From Nymphaea colorata (Eukaryota > Streptophyta > Magnoliopsida > Nymphaeales > Nymphaeaceae), in the NCBI RefSeq assembly GCF_008831285.2, contig NC_045142.1, forward strand, positions 25,123,876 to 25,187,875: a stretch of DNA of 64,000 nt, written 5' to 3'. Positions 42,343 through 54,199 of the stretch are shown here, piece after piece (position 1 is the stretch's first letter; the number at the start of each line of letters is the position of its first letter). A model generated the notes under the pieces. That model did no database searches. It was given only the letters and a program-made list of their open reading frames with translations, and was not told the origin of the DNA. The translations under genes were made by a program, and so were the position numbers.

Positions 42343-42992
42343 CTTACGATCTTTAAAGACACTTGACCCGAACCGAGCCTCATTCGAGGCAATTAGTTGT
42401 ATGCGCTTCTTCTTTGTCATACAGATTGATAATTAGACGTTGGAGAGCAATTTTTAGCTCCAAATTTTACGTGAAGTTCAGACGTTTTTGTGGCCCTTAA
42501 ATACGTTCTCATCCAGAGAAAAACAAAAACAAAATAATAATAATAATAATAATGTGATTTAAATAAGTTTTATGCCATAAAAGTAGTTAAGAAAAACTTC
42601 TAAGATCATATCAAGCCAGCGTTTGGGTAATTATTATCAGAATAGTTAAATGCCTATCATTAACATAATTAAAAGTTAAATAAATAATTAATTGATTTAA
42701 AATTCTACATGAAGGCAACATTTCCTTGATTTTGTCAACTGAAAATTTCAAATTAAGTCACTTGTACATATCCACGTGGATAATGCTCAATTAATACGAG
42801 ACATATTATATCGTAGGTGTATTAAATAATATACTATATGCGCGATGCATGCGCCACATGTGTCAAGGATTTCAAATTCAGCTTCCAGAAGTGCAGGTTA
42901 GGTGGATTGGACTAGACAAAAGTTAAAAGGAACCAAATTAGGATAAGAAAACCATGCCAAAAGGTGTGACGCAGATAAAAAAACAACAAATA

Positions 42993-42998
42993 TTTATT
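42993..42998 (-). terminator. Possible poly(A) signal of the GST gene
   Basis: AATAAA on the minus strand about 155 bases past the GST stop codon at 43154, a typical plant 3' UTR length. Confidence 0.45.
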
Positions 42999-43153
42999 GG
43001 CCAAGGCTGCCGTGCTTTTTCTCTCCCTACAACAACACATGGACCAAAGACTCTTTCGAATCGGCGCACCAAACACACCAACTACGCATTATTTAGATCC
43101 CACACACTCGAGAGAGAGAAAAAAAAACAGAAAGTTTACGGTCAACTCTGAGC

Positions 43154-45359
43154 TCAGAAGTTGTAGGTCTGAACCACCTTGCACCAAGCAGGTCGAGACG
43201 TGATGTCCTTGACCCAGGCATTGACGTGCTTGCGCGAGGTAAAGAGCGTGGCCACCCGGGGAAACTTCAACAGGACGTGGATGACCGGCAGGTGGTGAAG
43301 GTCGGCCAGGCTGAAGTCGGGCCCGACGAGGTACTTGCTCTTGCCGAGGCGCGCCTCGTAGACGTCGAGGACCTTGCCGAGCTTGGCCTCGTTCTCGGCA
43401 ACCACGGCCTCGTCGGTTGGGGTGCCCATGAACATGGGCTTGAAGTGGCACTCGAACAGGAGCATGGAGGCCGGTGGGTCGAACTGGTGGGCTTCCACCT
43501 CGGTCCACACTCCGACCTGGGCCGACTCCTCTGGGCTCTTGCCGAGGAGCTGAGTGCACCTATCCATGTACTTGTAGGCTATGAACTTGCTTATGGCCCT
43601 TGACTCTGCACCATAAGTTAGCCCTTAGTTTCAGAGGCACGTTATGTTCTCAACCAAAACTTTATTACAAGGTGAGTTAACCAAAATAAATTTTCTCGAA
43701 AAAAATTATGAATTTTGAATAATTTAATGGGAACATCCAGGCAATTGAAAAATGCCAACAGCCACTTAAAAAGATCTTTCAATTAATCGGAATTCATTAT
43801 AAAAAAGCTGCGCCATTCATAACATAAATTTAAATAAGGTTCCAACATAAAAATATTTTTAAAAAATTATATTCAAATTTCCATTTTCAAACACATAATG
43901 TCTAATTTCTAAATTTTGAAATGTACGAAGCTCGGGACGCGTAAAGTTCTTGACAAATAGAGTTCTCGAACTTGGTCATTTGGAGAAAAAGGCCAAACAG
44001 AAGAAGAAGAACAGAAATCACGAACTAGAGAAATACCCACCAAAGAACGTCGCATCGCCTTCCTGATATGCAGGAACTTGTCCAAACGGCTGTCAGAACA
44101 AAGCCAGCTCGTCAATTTCTCATCCGATATGTTTATATTCTTTCAGGAAAAAGAAAACGCGCTTGGATAAGAGCAGAAATCAAGATTCTCAGGGTTCACA
44201 ACGTTCCTTCCAAACAGGTGATAAGGGAAAATCCTGAAATTCCCCTTTTCTGCGTAAAACATTCGCTACGTATCGACCGATTCAAATTTCAGTTGAGATC
44301 AAACATTTAAAACGGGAAAAGATCGAGTTCTGCAGTGACGTCATACTCAAAATCCGAGTGTCACTGTAACAAATTAGACCCTAAATGCACCTGAGATGAA
44401 GATCTTTCAGTTTGAAGTTGCAATTTGATCTCAAAGACTTCCAATTTCTTAAAGTTACGAGGCATCGATTTAAATTTGAACAGCTCCTTTTAACAGTGTG
44501 TTTGGTTGGAGGGAAAGAGAGTGATTGAACATTCCCTCCTTTGTTTGGTTGGCTAATTAAAAAGGAAGGAAAGAAAGAAAAAATGACAATTGTGTTTGAC
44601 TGCGAGGAAAATGAAAGGAAAGAGAAAGAAAGGAAATGATAGATTAGTGTAAATCCAATACCTCTCAAATGAAACTGATTGAGAGAAAAATGAAAGAAAA
44701 GCAAGATCAAAAGTTTTTTTTACCCATGAGGACGTAAGTCTAAAAAAAACGAAGGAAGATTTTAGTATTTTCTTTCTTTTTTATCCAAAAAATCTTTTTA
44801 ATCACCTCTTTTCTTTCATTTTCCTTTCTTTTATCTTTCATTTCCCTCCATTTTCGTCCCTTCAGTTCCCTCTCTTTCCCTCCAACCAGGGGCAAAGGGA
44901 GGGGGGCCCACTCGGGCCATGGTCCGAGTGAGCCCAAAAAAGATTTTTTTTATATGAAAAAAATCAAAATTTTTTAGTTTGGTTTGACCCGTCGCTGCCA
45001 CGACCCGCATATGGTTTGAACCGCTCCTAAATAAAATCCTAGCTCCACATGCAAACAAAAAAAAAAAAACTTCCTTCCCGTCTTAGTTATGAAAAAAAAA
45101 ACCATTAATCGGTTCAAAGAAGCCGACATCCGGAGTTCATCCGTTCGGAGTAAGGAAAAACGAGTCGCCTGAAACGGAAAGATAAGGAGGACAGAGAGCG
45201 ATACGATACGTTTAGGGAAATGAACGGCTCCTGCTTGTGAGCTCCGGCCCTCATGTCGACCTGGACGAACTCGAAGTCAAGATCCTTCTCGTAAAGGCAG
45301 GCGACGGCCCTCATCGTGGCCCTCGAAAAGGAAGCACCGTACACTTTCCGCTCAGCCAT
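43154..45359 (-). CDS. GSTF: Glutathione S-transferase, phi class, 3 exons, 216 aa
   Basis: Cytosolic enzyme that conjugates glutathione to electrophiles, or reduces peroxides, in stress and xenobiotic defence. Exons: 45210-45359, 44041-44089, 43154-43605, joined in phase at LN|PF and in the Glu codon of FFESRAISKF. The N-terminal thioredoxin-like domain (about 1-80) shows GASFSRATMRAVACLYEKDL with the phi-type active-site Ser at 10-13, the G-site segment HKQEPFISLN then PFGQVPAYQEGD, and ESRAISKFIAYKY. The C-terminal helical domain shows FKPMFMGTPTDEAVVAENEA, LGKSKYLVGPDFSLADLHHL and the ending WCKVVQTYNF. The length is normal for phi GSTs, and intron positions are those of the class. The last exon is much more GC-rich than its surroundings. 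Intron 1 (44090-45209) carries a small inverted-repeat element. Subgroup cannot be fixed by eye. Confidence 0.95.
44501..44888. mobile_element. Inverted-repeat small element (MITE) in GST intron 1
   Basis: TTTGGTTGGAGGGAAAGAGA at the left and TCTCTTTCCCTCCAACCA at the right form a near-perfect terminal inverted repeat. The arms are A/G-rich and T/C-rich complements (GAAAGGAAAG / CTTTCTTTTCC). No clear target duplication was found, so the superfamily is open. There is no coding content. Confidence 0.65.
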
Positions 45360-45459
45360 GGCCGTCCGCTCGAGCTCGCTCTTAACTCCGACTTCCTCTC
45401 GACTGACTGGCTTTTCCAGTGGAAGAACGATTGAAGAGAACTCCCGGAGGAGGCCTCCC

Positions 45460-45465
45460 TTTATA
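45460..45465 (-). promoter_or_regulatory. TATA box of the GST gene
   Basis: TATAAA on the minus strand, in the context CTATAAAGG, about 100 bases before the GST start codon. This leaves room for a short 5' UTR of about 70 bases. It is the best TATA match in the upstream region. Confidence 0.6.
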
Positions 45466-45982
45466 GGCCCGCTTTGCCTTCCTTTTAGATCATTCTTCTA
45501 CTCTTATTACGATATTTTTCACCTTTTCATTTTAAAGTTGAATAAGATATTTTTTTCACCTGTTTTCCAAAAATCTCAAAAGAACCAGCTGATTTTCACT
45601 TTTTTTTCCAAAAAAATCAAACGAACGTGCTCAAGAATCTCAATTTTGCATGAAACAGTAAATTTCTTTCCAATTTACTGCATTCAACCACTCGTTTCAT
45701 TTCTAAAGGATGCTGTGGAAGCCCACCTCTCATTCCAACGCAACCTAAAACATTGTGAATCGATGTCTTTTCAATATATTAAGTAGTTCGTATTTTTGTT
45801 AAATCACAATTTATAGTTTGCTTTATGCCTAAATATGTATGTAGTATTTGATATAAGAACATATCATTTGTGAACAAATATAAAAAGGGATCAGTTTACC
45901 ATTCCTATACACAAGAAATTTGATAATTGCAATCTTTAAATTGTGGGAAAAAAAGTATATTGACGTGAAGTGTGGACAACTT

Positions 45983-45984
<2 letters not shown>

Positions 45985-46016
<32 letters not shown>

Positions 46017-46038
46017 TAGAGAGAGAGAGAGAGAGAGA
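45985..46038. repeat. Compound microsatellite (TA)n(GA)n
   Basis: An uninterrupted TA run passes into GATAGA and an uninterrupted GA run. Confidence 0.95.
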
Positions 46039-46857
46039 TGAGATTAAATTCTCCTAAGCACTTGAGTACAAGGTTTTAATGGGCTGTAACTTACGTGTAT
46101 TATTCATTTCATCACTTAATTACGGCGTACCGTCCTTTTTGCTTCCGTGATAAATAACTACAACACTGATGGCGTGACTAAATTCGTCTCCTACCGAAAA
46201 TGATCACACACTTATTTCTTTTGGTAATTTATTGCGTTCACCGACCTTATGGATAGATTTTTTTTTTTTAACTTCACTGTTGTTTATTTATTTTTGTATA
46301 TGAAAATTTGGTCTCACTTTTTCGCTGGTTTTTTTTCCCCTTTTTCCTTTCTTTCCCCACCTCTTTCGCTCAACCTTATTTTTTATTTATTTTTTGAAGG
46401 TCAGAGTCTTTTTTTTTTTTACCTTGGAACTGATCAACCACAATTCATTATATATGCAGCAAATGCCCAATATTGCTGGACAACCGAAAAATTAAAAACC
46501 TGTTGTTGAAAACATTGTACATAATCGGTATGATTATTGTTTTTTAATAATAAATTTTATTATTTTTAACTAACCAACAACATTTGTCGTCCGACAAAAA
46601 ATTACAAACACACACATCCTAATATATTTATAAAAACTATGTTGATGTAAAAAATGCTTTGAATCAAGTTGTCTTACAACACATGTTGGTTTTTATATTA
46701 TCAAAATGTTGACATACTATTAAAACCTAAAACGATTAACTTAATATATATTTTGCATCAACATATAGTCATATCTTAACAAAGTTTGATATAAAAAAAA
46801 AACACTTTCAATATCATATTTAAAGAGTCTTTAAGGTCTGGTTTCTAATATATACAC

Positions 46858-46859
<2 letters not shown>

Positions 46860-46942
<83 letters not shown>
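46860..46942. repeat. (AT)n microsatellite, about 83 bp
   Basis: A perfect AT dinucleotide array of about 41 units, followed at 46965-46995 by an imperfect GA run. Likely highly variable between individuals. Confidence 0.95.
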
Positions 46943-46948
<6 letters not shown>

Positions 46949-47410
46949 TGGTAGAAACCTCACCAAGAGAGAGAGAGTGAGAGAGTGAGAGAGAGTTGTG
47001 TGTACAACATAGGGGCTGAGTCGGATGCGCATGTGTGGGCAGCACTGGGTCTCAAAAAACAATACATGTTTATAAAACTGTCATCTAATTCGAAGCAAAC
47101 CATCGAACCACCGGGTTTGTTGAAAAACAAAAGTAAAATTGAAATTTTAGGAGTTCTGCCATCAGTTTTTGATGAAGCTTGTATTCTACGATATCTGACC
47201 ATAATGCTGGTATTTGTGATCCGCAGAAAATGTGATGGTTATTTTGGAAATCATTGTAAATGTGATGGTTATAAGAAATATATATAAAATTTAAGTCTAA
47301 TATAGAAATTTGTCCTTTGGCGGAAAGCCATAAGACGAGAAAGCGTCTCAGAAGAGATGCCGGACGTTTTTTTTCACAAAATTAAGACAGCCATAGTAGG
47401 AGATAAAAAC

Positions 47411-47690
47411 TCAGGCAAGCATAAACCAACACAGCTGCCCCAAAACCACCACCAAAAGGCCAACCTACCACCAGAATAGCTACTCTTCATTAAAAGGCAC
47501 AGGACTTTAAGCACCAACAGTAGCTGTAAAGCTTATAACTCAGGCAAAGGCAAGCATAAGCCGGCTGCCCCAAAACCACCACCAAAAGGGCAACCTACCA
47601 CCAGCTACACCACCACCAAAAGGCCAACCTACCACCAGAGTAGCTGCTCTTCATAAAAAGGCACAGGACTTTAAGCACTAAGATTAGCTC
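47411..47690 (-). repeat. Imperfect tandem repeat in the LINE 3' region
   Basis: The block AGGCAAGCATAAACC ... GGCACAGGACTTTAAGCAC occurs at 47411 and again from 47543. The second copy has an extra internal repeat of ACCACCACCAAAAGGCCAAC. Confidence 0.75.
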
Positions 47691-49233
47691 ATAATGCTTA
47701 TAGCATTAACCACCATCATCCCTCCCATCTCTTTCCCCATACTGACACATATGCTCCCCATCCTCTAATGTAGGCAGTTGGCAACGTGCACTTAGACGGT
47801 GACTGAGTGCCCTAATATGTTGGCATTTCTGATTAATCGGTCTTTTGCCTTCCAGCATCGCTCTGAGTCTACACTTCCAGCCTTTATTGTTCGTTATGAT
47901 CCCAAAATTGCTATTGACTTTCGCCATAGATTGCAGCCAACCATTCAACATGTGCAATTCAGCCTCATCGTCCAGAGAGCGACCTTCAATAAGTAGGGCC
48001 TCACTAGATTCCATATCTCTCAATCTCCACAAGCCCATCCCCATGGTTTTTACGCCCTTCTTGCAGGTGACATTTTGAAGCACATTGGCTTCCTTGTTTA
48101 AGCTTGAGAGCCTGCCCTTACACAAGATTCCAGTCACCAGCCAGGTCGACATTGCCTTTTGCTCCTCGTCCTTCAGCTGCATACTTTGAAAAACCTCCTT
48201 AGCTGAGCACCATACAACAGAGAAAATATGTTCAGTTGTAACTGTGATCACTCTCTCATGTGCCACTTCATTCCTAAACCACCACAACTTCCATACCATG
48301 ATTGGGAATAACAACATCAAACATTTCCTAAGCCATTTAGTCTTGAACGATACGTTACTCCAAAGCTGGATTTCTTTATCTATATTTTGATTTTTGCAAT
48401 CGCCCTTCTCCACACCTTTGGCACTACTGAACACTTGAACATAACATGCACATTGCTTTCCTCCTCCCTTCTGCATAGGTGACATCTATTTGCCAAATGC
48501 ACTTCGTGCCTTTATAATCTGCCTTGAGTGGTCAGTCTCATATAGCTGGTGATGTAAGTAGTCCAACTTGCTCTAGCTTGGATGTGTCTGTTCCATATAC
48601 CCTTCCTCCAGCCGTCATGATCACACTTCTTCCTTATGGCTTCCTAGATCCACCTAGAGCTTAGATCATTGAGGGCTTGGGCATTACTAACTAGTTGGTC
48701 GGCTGCACTAGCTAGTTGAATACACCCAGTCACGTCAAATGCCTTGCTCGGCAGAGCTAGTCTAGCCACACCCATCTCCTTTACCTCAGCCACTGAAAGC
48801 TTCAGCTGACCCCACTCATTGATTTCACTAGAATTTCGTCATGCCACCAATCTGACTAGAAAGAGACTGATTTGCCATCACCAATTTTCCACCTCACCCA
48901 GTTTTCTATCTTTTTCCAGCAATCCCCTCCATGGTTTTTACACAGTCCACAAACTCTTGGATTTAAGGTATCTTGCTCTACACCACTGAGCAAAGAGGGA
49001 GTTGTTATTTAAGAAGAGCAAAGTCTGCTCACTAGAAGGGAATCATTAACATCGTCAAGAAGGCATACTCCAATCCCTCCTTCCGCTTTGGGCTTACACA
49101 ATGAATGCCAGACTATTTGGTGAATATGTCGGTTGTCCTCCGTATCAGCTCAAAGGAAACCGGCTATACATCTCCCAAGCTTCTTCATTACATCATGCGG
49201 GAGAGAGAAATATTGCATCCAAAAATTACCAAT

Positions 49234-50334
49234 CTACGCCAAAGGTAAACAAAATGATTTGGAGTTATTGATTATGAAGTCCACTCTCTCTTCTAACTGG
49301 TTAAGGAAACTCTTGATACTGGTAAGCGATTTAACTGAGGCAACACTAAGCAACAGGAAATCATCTGCAAACATTAGACAGTGGACATCAGGTTTGGCTC
49401 TAACTGAGGAGGGGAGGCGTATGACCCTCCTCACTATTTGTCCCTTAAGATACCAAGCGACCATTTTCATTACTAGAATGAAAAGGTAGAGGGACATCGG
49501 GTCGCCTTGCCTAACACCCCTCACAACAGTTAAATTTCTCCCCACTTCACCATTAATCATCACTTCATAGGAGACCAAGCAAATACAAACCATGACTCTT
49601 TCCACCCATGATGGGTGAAATCTCAGGTAAAAAAGGCTGTTTTGCAGGAACCTCCAAGATATTCTATCATATGCTTTTGAGATATCGAGTTTGAGACAAG
49701 CCACTGCCTCTTTCCTCTTGCCAAAAAAATATATCAGCTCATTGGCCATGCCAATATGATCATGGATCACCCTTGACTTGACAAAAGCCCCTCGAGTTAT
49801 CCCAATCAATTGGGACATGATCTTCTTCATGCGCTGAACCATAACTTTAACAATCACCATGCAAAGGGCAATTGGCCTAAAGTTCTCAATCCGGCAAACT
49901 CCTATTTTCTTGGGGGTGAGCATCAAGTAAGTTTTGTTCAAACTTCGCACCATCTTTTATGTTCTCAAAAAATTGTCCACCATGCTCCATATATATTGTC
50001 CAATCTCCTCCCACATAATTTGATAGAAAGAGTTCGGGAACACATCATGTCTCGAAACACTGTCTTTATCAAGAGACATAACTGCTTCCTTGACTTCCGC
50101 GTAGGTGATTGGTCCCAAAAGGGATGAGTTCTCCTTTGCCGTGACAAGATCTCCCTCCCAAATATCATTAGTGATATCGCTACTCTCCTTATCATCACTA
50201 ACGAAGCATTCAAAATAGCTGCTAGCTACTTTCAACACGTTGTCGGGTGAGGAAAAGGATTGTCCAGCCACCTGAAGATCTACAATGCAATTCCTGCTTG
50301 ATCTATTGTTGGCTATTGTTTGGAAGAAGTGCAT
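49234..50334 (-). pseudogene. LINE reverse transcriptase remnant
   Basis: Two consecutive frames. 49957-50334 carries the entry region (ITYAEVKEAVMSLDKDSVSR, where the usual K-P-G-D segment is altered). 49234-49953 carries FRPIALCMVIVKVMVQRMKK, LKLDISKAYDRISWRFLQ, GVRQGDPMSLYLFILVMKM and the catalytic FADDFLLL box. The Asp pair is kept although the frame is broken between the two parts. Confidence 0.88.
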
Positions 50335-50802
50335 GTTTTCCTCACCATCTAATAACCACCTAACTCTGGACTTTTCCTTTCATATAATCTCTTGAAAGTG
50401 TAATGCCTGCTCAAGCTTTCTCTTGATGGATTCCTCTTCCCTGGATGCCCACCTATCCCCTGTCTCACTATTCACTTGAGCTTAACTCAGCTCATGTTGT
50501 GGGGATTTTATGTTCTCCTCAATACACCTAAAAGAATTTCTGTTCCAGCTTATCAGGTTGTGCTTAACCACCTCAAGCTTTTGAAAGACCCGCAGCGTAG
50601 AACAACCCTGCACCGCTTCCCCTCAAGCTTCACTGATAACATGGTGGCCTTCCCAGGTCAGCAGCCAAGGTTTAATGAGTCTAAAGTATCTTCTGTTCTT
50701 ACTTTGCCATAGAGGACTCTCCATCTTGACCATAATCACCTTATGGTCTGAAGTGGCTCGGGGGGACGTATAAAGAGCACATACTATATCGGTCTGTCTC
50801 TC

Positions 50803-51318
50803 TCATGCAGAATTTGTGAATCCCCAATCAAGTTTGCATATGATCATATCATTTCCTTGGCGCCTATTGGACCAAGTATAGTTGCTTTGGTTGTTATATA
50901 GCTCATTCAAATTGGAAGATAGGATGAACCTATAAAAATCAATATATGCTTGGGCAGTCGGAGCTTGACCTGTTTTGTTGAAGCTGTTATGCATAGCATT
51001 AAAATCCCCAAAGATCAAAGTAGAAATGTCTTGCGCATTAAAAAAAAGTCCCAGCTCTGCAAAGCTGTTGTGTCGCAGAAGAGGGTTATTTGGCATGTAG
51101 ACAGCTATTATCCGAAAGATCTGTGGCTCACTCGTAAAAGAGAAATAACTTCCCGTCCACCACTGGTTTTTAACCCATCCATGGGTATGAACATGCTCCT
51201 GGTTCCAGTGACAAAAAATACGAGCTCGCACATCTTCCCCATCCTCATTCCTCTGCACCCCTTCTATGTTCAAGTGACGAGCAATACCCTTGATTACCAT
51301 CTCCTTAACTCTCCACAC
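50803..51318 (-). pseudogene. LINE endonuclease remnant
   Basis: C-terminal part of an apurinic-type endonuclease: RIIAVYMPNN, the catalytic segment IFGDFNAMHN, and YTWSNRRQGNDMIICKLDW. The N-terminal catalytic Asn and Glu motifs are not in this frame, so the domain is truncated. Confidence 0.82.
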
Positions 51319-51340
51319 CTTCTTCGTTCTATTGACAATT

Positions 51341-52175
51341 ATTATTTTTAAAGGTGTAATTCAGACACTAAAGAGAACTTCAAAAAAAATACGTTGACTC
51401 AAAAAATTTGTTTTGAAATGTCATCCAAACATTACTTTAATATTTTTTTTTCAATTAACTTTTTATGATGAACATGTCCAAAATGGCCAATGCATAAAGA
51501 CCTACCACTTTGTGAGTGTCTTGTAAATTTACGTTTAAAATTAGAGAAAGTTCATGAAATAAGACTTGTTGTGTCTAATGAACCTACCTTAATATTTGAA
51601 GTATATTTATAGGACACTTACAAAATGTCTTTGCTGCCAAACAACACCTTAAGCATTTAACTTTTGATTTTATTTAACTTGAGTATTAAACTTTTGATAT
51701 GATTTAGCCTCAAAGTCCTAAAGGGTGTCAAAATTAAAGAACTTGGCTTTGTGAAAACTCATTCAAAATTCAATTTCTAAATCATGGTTTGAATGTTTGG
51801 ATTACAACAACCAATAAAAAAAAAGAATTTTATTTGGAAAACTTAAAGACTAAGAGAGACATGTTTTTCTGGGTGCAGTCTATGAAAAGTTAAACTTGGT
51901 TTTGACAAAATTGAATTCTCACACAACTCGGTTTTGAAGTCATTCCAGTAAGCTGAAATGACAACTTGGTGGCAAAACCAGGATATCAATAAAACGTCTC
52001 GTTACCAAGTTTGACGCACTCAACCTTTCTTCCAAATGTTTTTTTTTCATTATTTCTCATAAAATGTAAAAATTTTATTTAAAAGGGGATGATTTATACA
52101 AGCTTCGCATATTCAGGACATAGTTCTTCATAGCTCCATCTTATTTACCAATAAGCTTTGAGTATATATATATAT
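51341..52175. other. AT-rich spacer, no gene seen
   Basis: Between the LINE and the left LTR of Copia-4. No protein-like frame or RNA gene was recognised. Confidence 0.5.
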
Positions 52176-52595
52176 TGTTGGATAGTGGCCAGTGAGCTCT
52201 ATCCGGATATCTCGTAATTGCAAGGCAGTTACGAGATTGACTCAAAACCTCTCACAACACAAGATAAAGTTCATCTTTATCTCAACATTTTCCTAAAAAA
52301 TCTCTTATGCTAACCGCTGCTGGGATTTGGGGAAAACCTAAGGGGCTGACTATTTATACCCAACAACACTTAATGTATAATGATAAATCTTGAGTAGAAG
52401 ATTTGAGAGGAGCCCCTTAGAAGGAATCCCCTACATCTAACTTGCTCTTCTTCTTCTTCTTTCTCTTCCTCTTGCTTTGCTGTTTTCCACATGGGACTAA
52501 TCGCTGCTTCTTCACTTGAGCATTGGGAGCCTCTGGTGAATATACTGCGCAGGAGACGACTTGCAACTTCCGCTGCCACTTCATTTGTTCCAACA
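52176..52595 (+). repeat. Copia-4 5' LTR
   Basis: 420 bases ending directly before the primer-binding site. It includes a TATTTATACC word near 52350 that could have been its TATA box, and a TTCTTCTTC-rich end. Confidence 0.8.
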
Positions 52596-53085
52596 GTGGT
52601 ATTAGAGACATACCTATCGAACACAATAAGTGATTTCGACTACTGTGGTGCCTGTGCAGAATACTACTGTGAAGCATGTGTGTTGCCTGTGTATCATGCG
52701 TGTGCCATGCTGTGATCCATTTACTGAAAACAAAGCATGCTAGGCTAAACTGAGTTCAATCATGAAGTATGATAGTAATGATTGGGTTTGGAATTCCCTG
52801 TTTCTATAGTATGTCGTTTTTCTCTTTATTCTATGTTCGTGAGAGACCGAGAGAACGACAGTAAGCAGAACATACTCTGCTCGCTAAACAAGAGAATACT
52901 AAAGGAAAAAGGGAAGAGTAAGGGACTGCTCCCTTTTCCCTTGGACCCCGAATGACCGGTTTCTTTATTCTCGACCTCTTTGCTCCAGCCTCCTTCTGTC
53001 GACTAGCTATCAGTGTCTTCAACACATTCCCTGTTTAGGGACATGAAGTTCAATTTGTGCTAGACATACTGTGTTTGGTTATCTC

Positions 53086-53485
53086 TGTTGGGATTTCCCC
53101 ATCTGGATAGTCCTGTGTCGATACAGGTCCATATCCATTTCGGACCCTAAGTATAAATACTCGTGTCTTGTGATGGTGTGAGACACATTCAGTTTTTACC
53201 GTCTGGGTAATCGGTCCCCTTAGCCATACGTGAATTGCCTGTCCCCATCACTGGGCTGCTATGGCTGAGGAGAGAAACCCATTGCCGCCGCCGCCGCCGC
53301 TACCTCCGTAGGGGAACGACTCTATAGGGACTGTAGCCGTTCTTCCTACAGCCGCCGACATTCAGTCGGCGGTCGCCTCTATAGGTTCTTCTTCTGCCCT
53401 ATATGAAACACATGAATCATGAATGTCTTTCGATTTCTGCATATTTCGTTTGTGTGCTATCTAGATTCCTCGCAAAGCTCCAACA
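53086..53485 (+). repeat. Copia-3 5' LTR
   Basis: 400 bases, TGTTGGGATTTC to CTCCAACA. A TATAAATAC box lies at about 53150, with the likely transcription start just after. A (GCC)n run and the palindromic CAGCCGCCGACATTCAGTCGG are conspicuous. Confidence 0.92.
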
Positions 53486-53486
53486 A

Positions 53487-53502
53487 TGGGTTATGGGCCC
53501 AC
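53487..53502 (+). promoter_or_regulatory. Primer-binding site for an internal (half) initiator tRNA-Met
   Basis: TGGGTTATGGGCCCAC is the exact complement of the initiator tRNA-Met anticodon arm (GUGGGCCCAUAACCCA). After one extra A it continues CCACG, matching further into the tRNA. It starts one base past the LTR, the normal place for a primer site. Priming by a cleaved tRNA-iMet is known for Drosophila copia and yeast Ty5. The other Copias in this window use the 3'-end site TGGTATCAGAGC. Confidence 0.82.
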
Positions 53503-54199
53503 ACCACGATTCCTCTGCGCGTTTTCCATTTGCATTCTGTTTTCACGTAATGGGAATAGGGCAGAAACGTGAAAGAAGTGAAAAGGAAAAGGGGAAGGCA
53601 TTGGCCTTCCGTTGAAGGGTGTCGTTGGGAAGGGAGGTTCGCCGGTGGCTTCTCCCGCCGCCGTTGCAGACGCCCCTAATTTGAAGAAAAGGGAAAAGAG
53701 GGAAAAGGGGAAACGGGAAGAGGGATGGACATTCAGGCGTGGAGCCGTGGACCGCTCAAACCCCTGCGACGTCCGGCCGCCATCCTCAGGCGGCGGGAGG
53801 CGGGTATGAGGATCGCCCGACGCCTCCCCCTTCGTTTTCTGTTTACAGCATCAAAGAAGAAGGAGGCGGGGCGTCCTTGCCCACCAGCCACTGGGAGTGG
53901 CCGGCGGTGTCGCCGGGTGCCGGACGGCGCCAGGCGACTGCCGGAGACGTCCCACGGCTGGTGGGAGGGCTATCTGAAACATCTCCCGCCGCCCCATCAC
54001 CCCTGCCGTTGGGCTAGGGCAGCGGCGGTGGGGGGCGTTTCGTTTTCCCGAAACTGCCGCGCCCTACAGGTCGGGCGGGTCCGAGTCGGGGTTCTTTTCG
54101 GAACCGATCCAGGCCCGTGGTGGAAGGCGTCTCGTTAAAAAAAAAAAAAAACCCCGTTCCCGCTCGTCTTCCGCCCGCCCGCCGTTTTTCATTTCTTTT

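Larger units (their letters stand above)
41441..42893 (+). repeat. Direct segmental duplicate, copy A (partner 62499-64000)
   Basis: The same order of sequence occurs in both places: small repeat, AATATATTCTATAAACATAA, AATTTGAACCCAT, the tRNA-Gly region, GAGCCTCATTCGAGGCAA against GAGCGTCATTCGAGGCAA, (AAT)n, and GCGCGATGCATGCGCCACAT. Copy B is cut off by the window end. Divergence is moderate with many small indels. Confidence 0.9.
45466..47366. other. Intergenic sequence with microsatellites, no gene seen
   Basis: AT-rich spacer between the GST promoter and the 3' end of the LINE. It holds two dinucleotide arrays listed separately. The short frames here are low-complexity and not supported. 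Confidence 0.5.
47367..51340 (-). mobile_element. Decayed L1-type LINE, minus strand
   Basis: Read on the minus strand: an AP-type endonuclease (50803-51318), a linker, reverse transcriptase (49234-50334), a long degenerate connection, and a 3' region (47706-48485) with a KLWWFRNEVAHER-like segment of the zf-RVT type. It ends in a tandem-repeat tail (47411-47690) and an A-run near 47367-47374. The order EN-RT-zf is that of plant L1. The 5' ORF1 is absent, so it is 5'-truncated. Both ends are approximate; no target duplication was found. Frameshifts and stops break the reading frame. Confidence 0.8.

Noticed and set aside
42163-42420. Minus-strand open frame of 85 codons containing HPGNRTPVSTVGGYYDTTTP
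   Set aside because: It is the antisense reading of the tRNA-Gly gene. The similar frame at 63250-63519 is the antisense of the tRNA pseudogene. Neither is a protein gene.
43226-43603. Plus-strand open frame of 125 codons opposite GST exon 3
   Set aside because: Shadow of the GST exon. The minus-strand frame carries all GST motifs.
44889-45050. Second small element in GST intron 1 (CAGGGGCAAAGGGAGG to AGCTAGGATT ends)
   Set aside because: The ends are only vaguely inverted and no target duplication is visible, so it is not listed as a feature.
46845-47062. Minus-strand frames rich in Ile-Tyr
   Set aside because: Translation of the (AT)n microsatellite.
48481-49233. A separate gene between the LINE reverse transcriptase and its 3' region
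   Set aside because: Frames are short and lie collinearly between RT and zf-RVT parts of the same element; best read as decayed LINE sequence.
53612-54138. GC-rich open frames in the Copia-3 leader
   Set aside because: Arg/Pro-rich products in overlapping frames with no domain. The position between primer site and gag explains the region as leader sequence.
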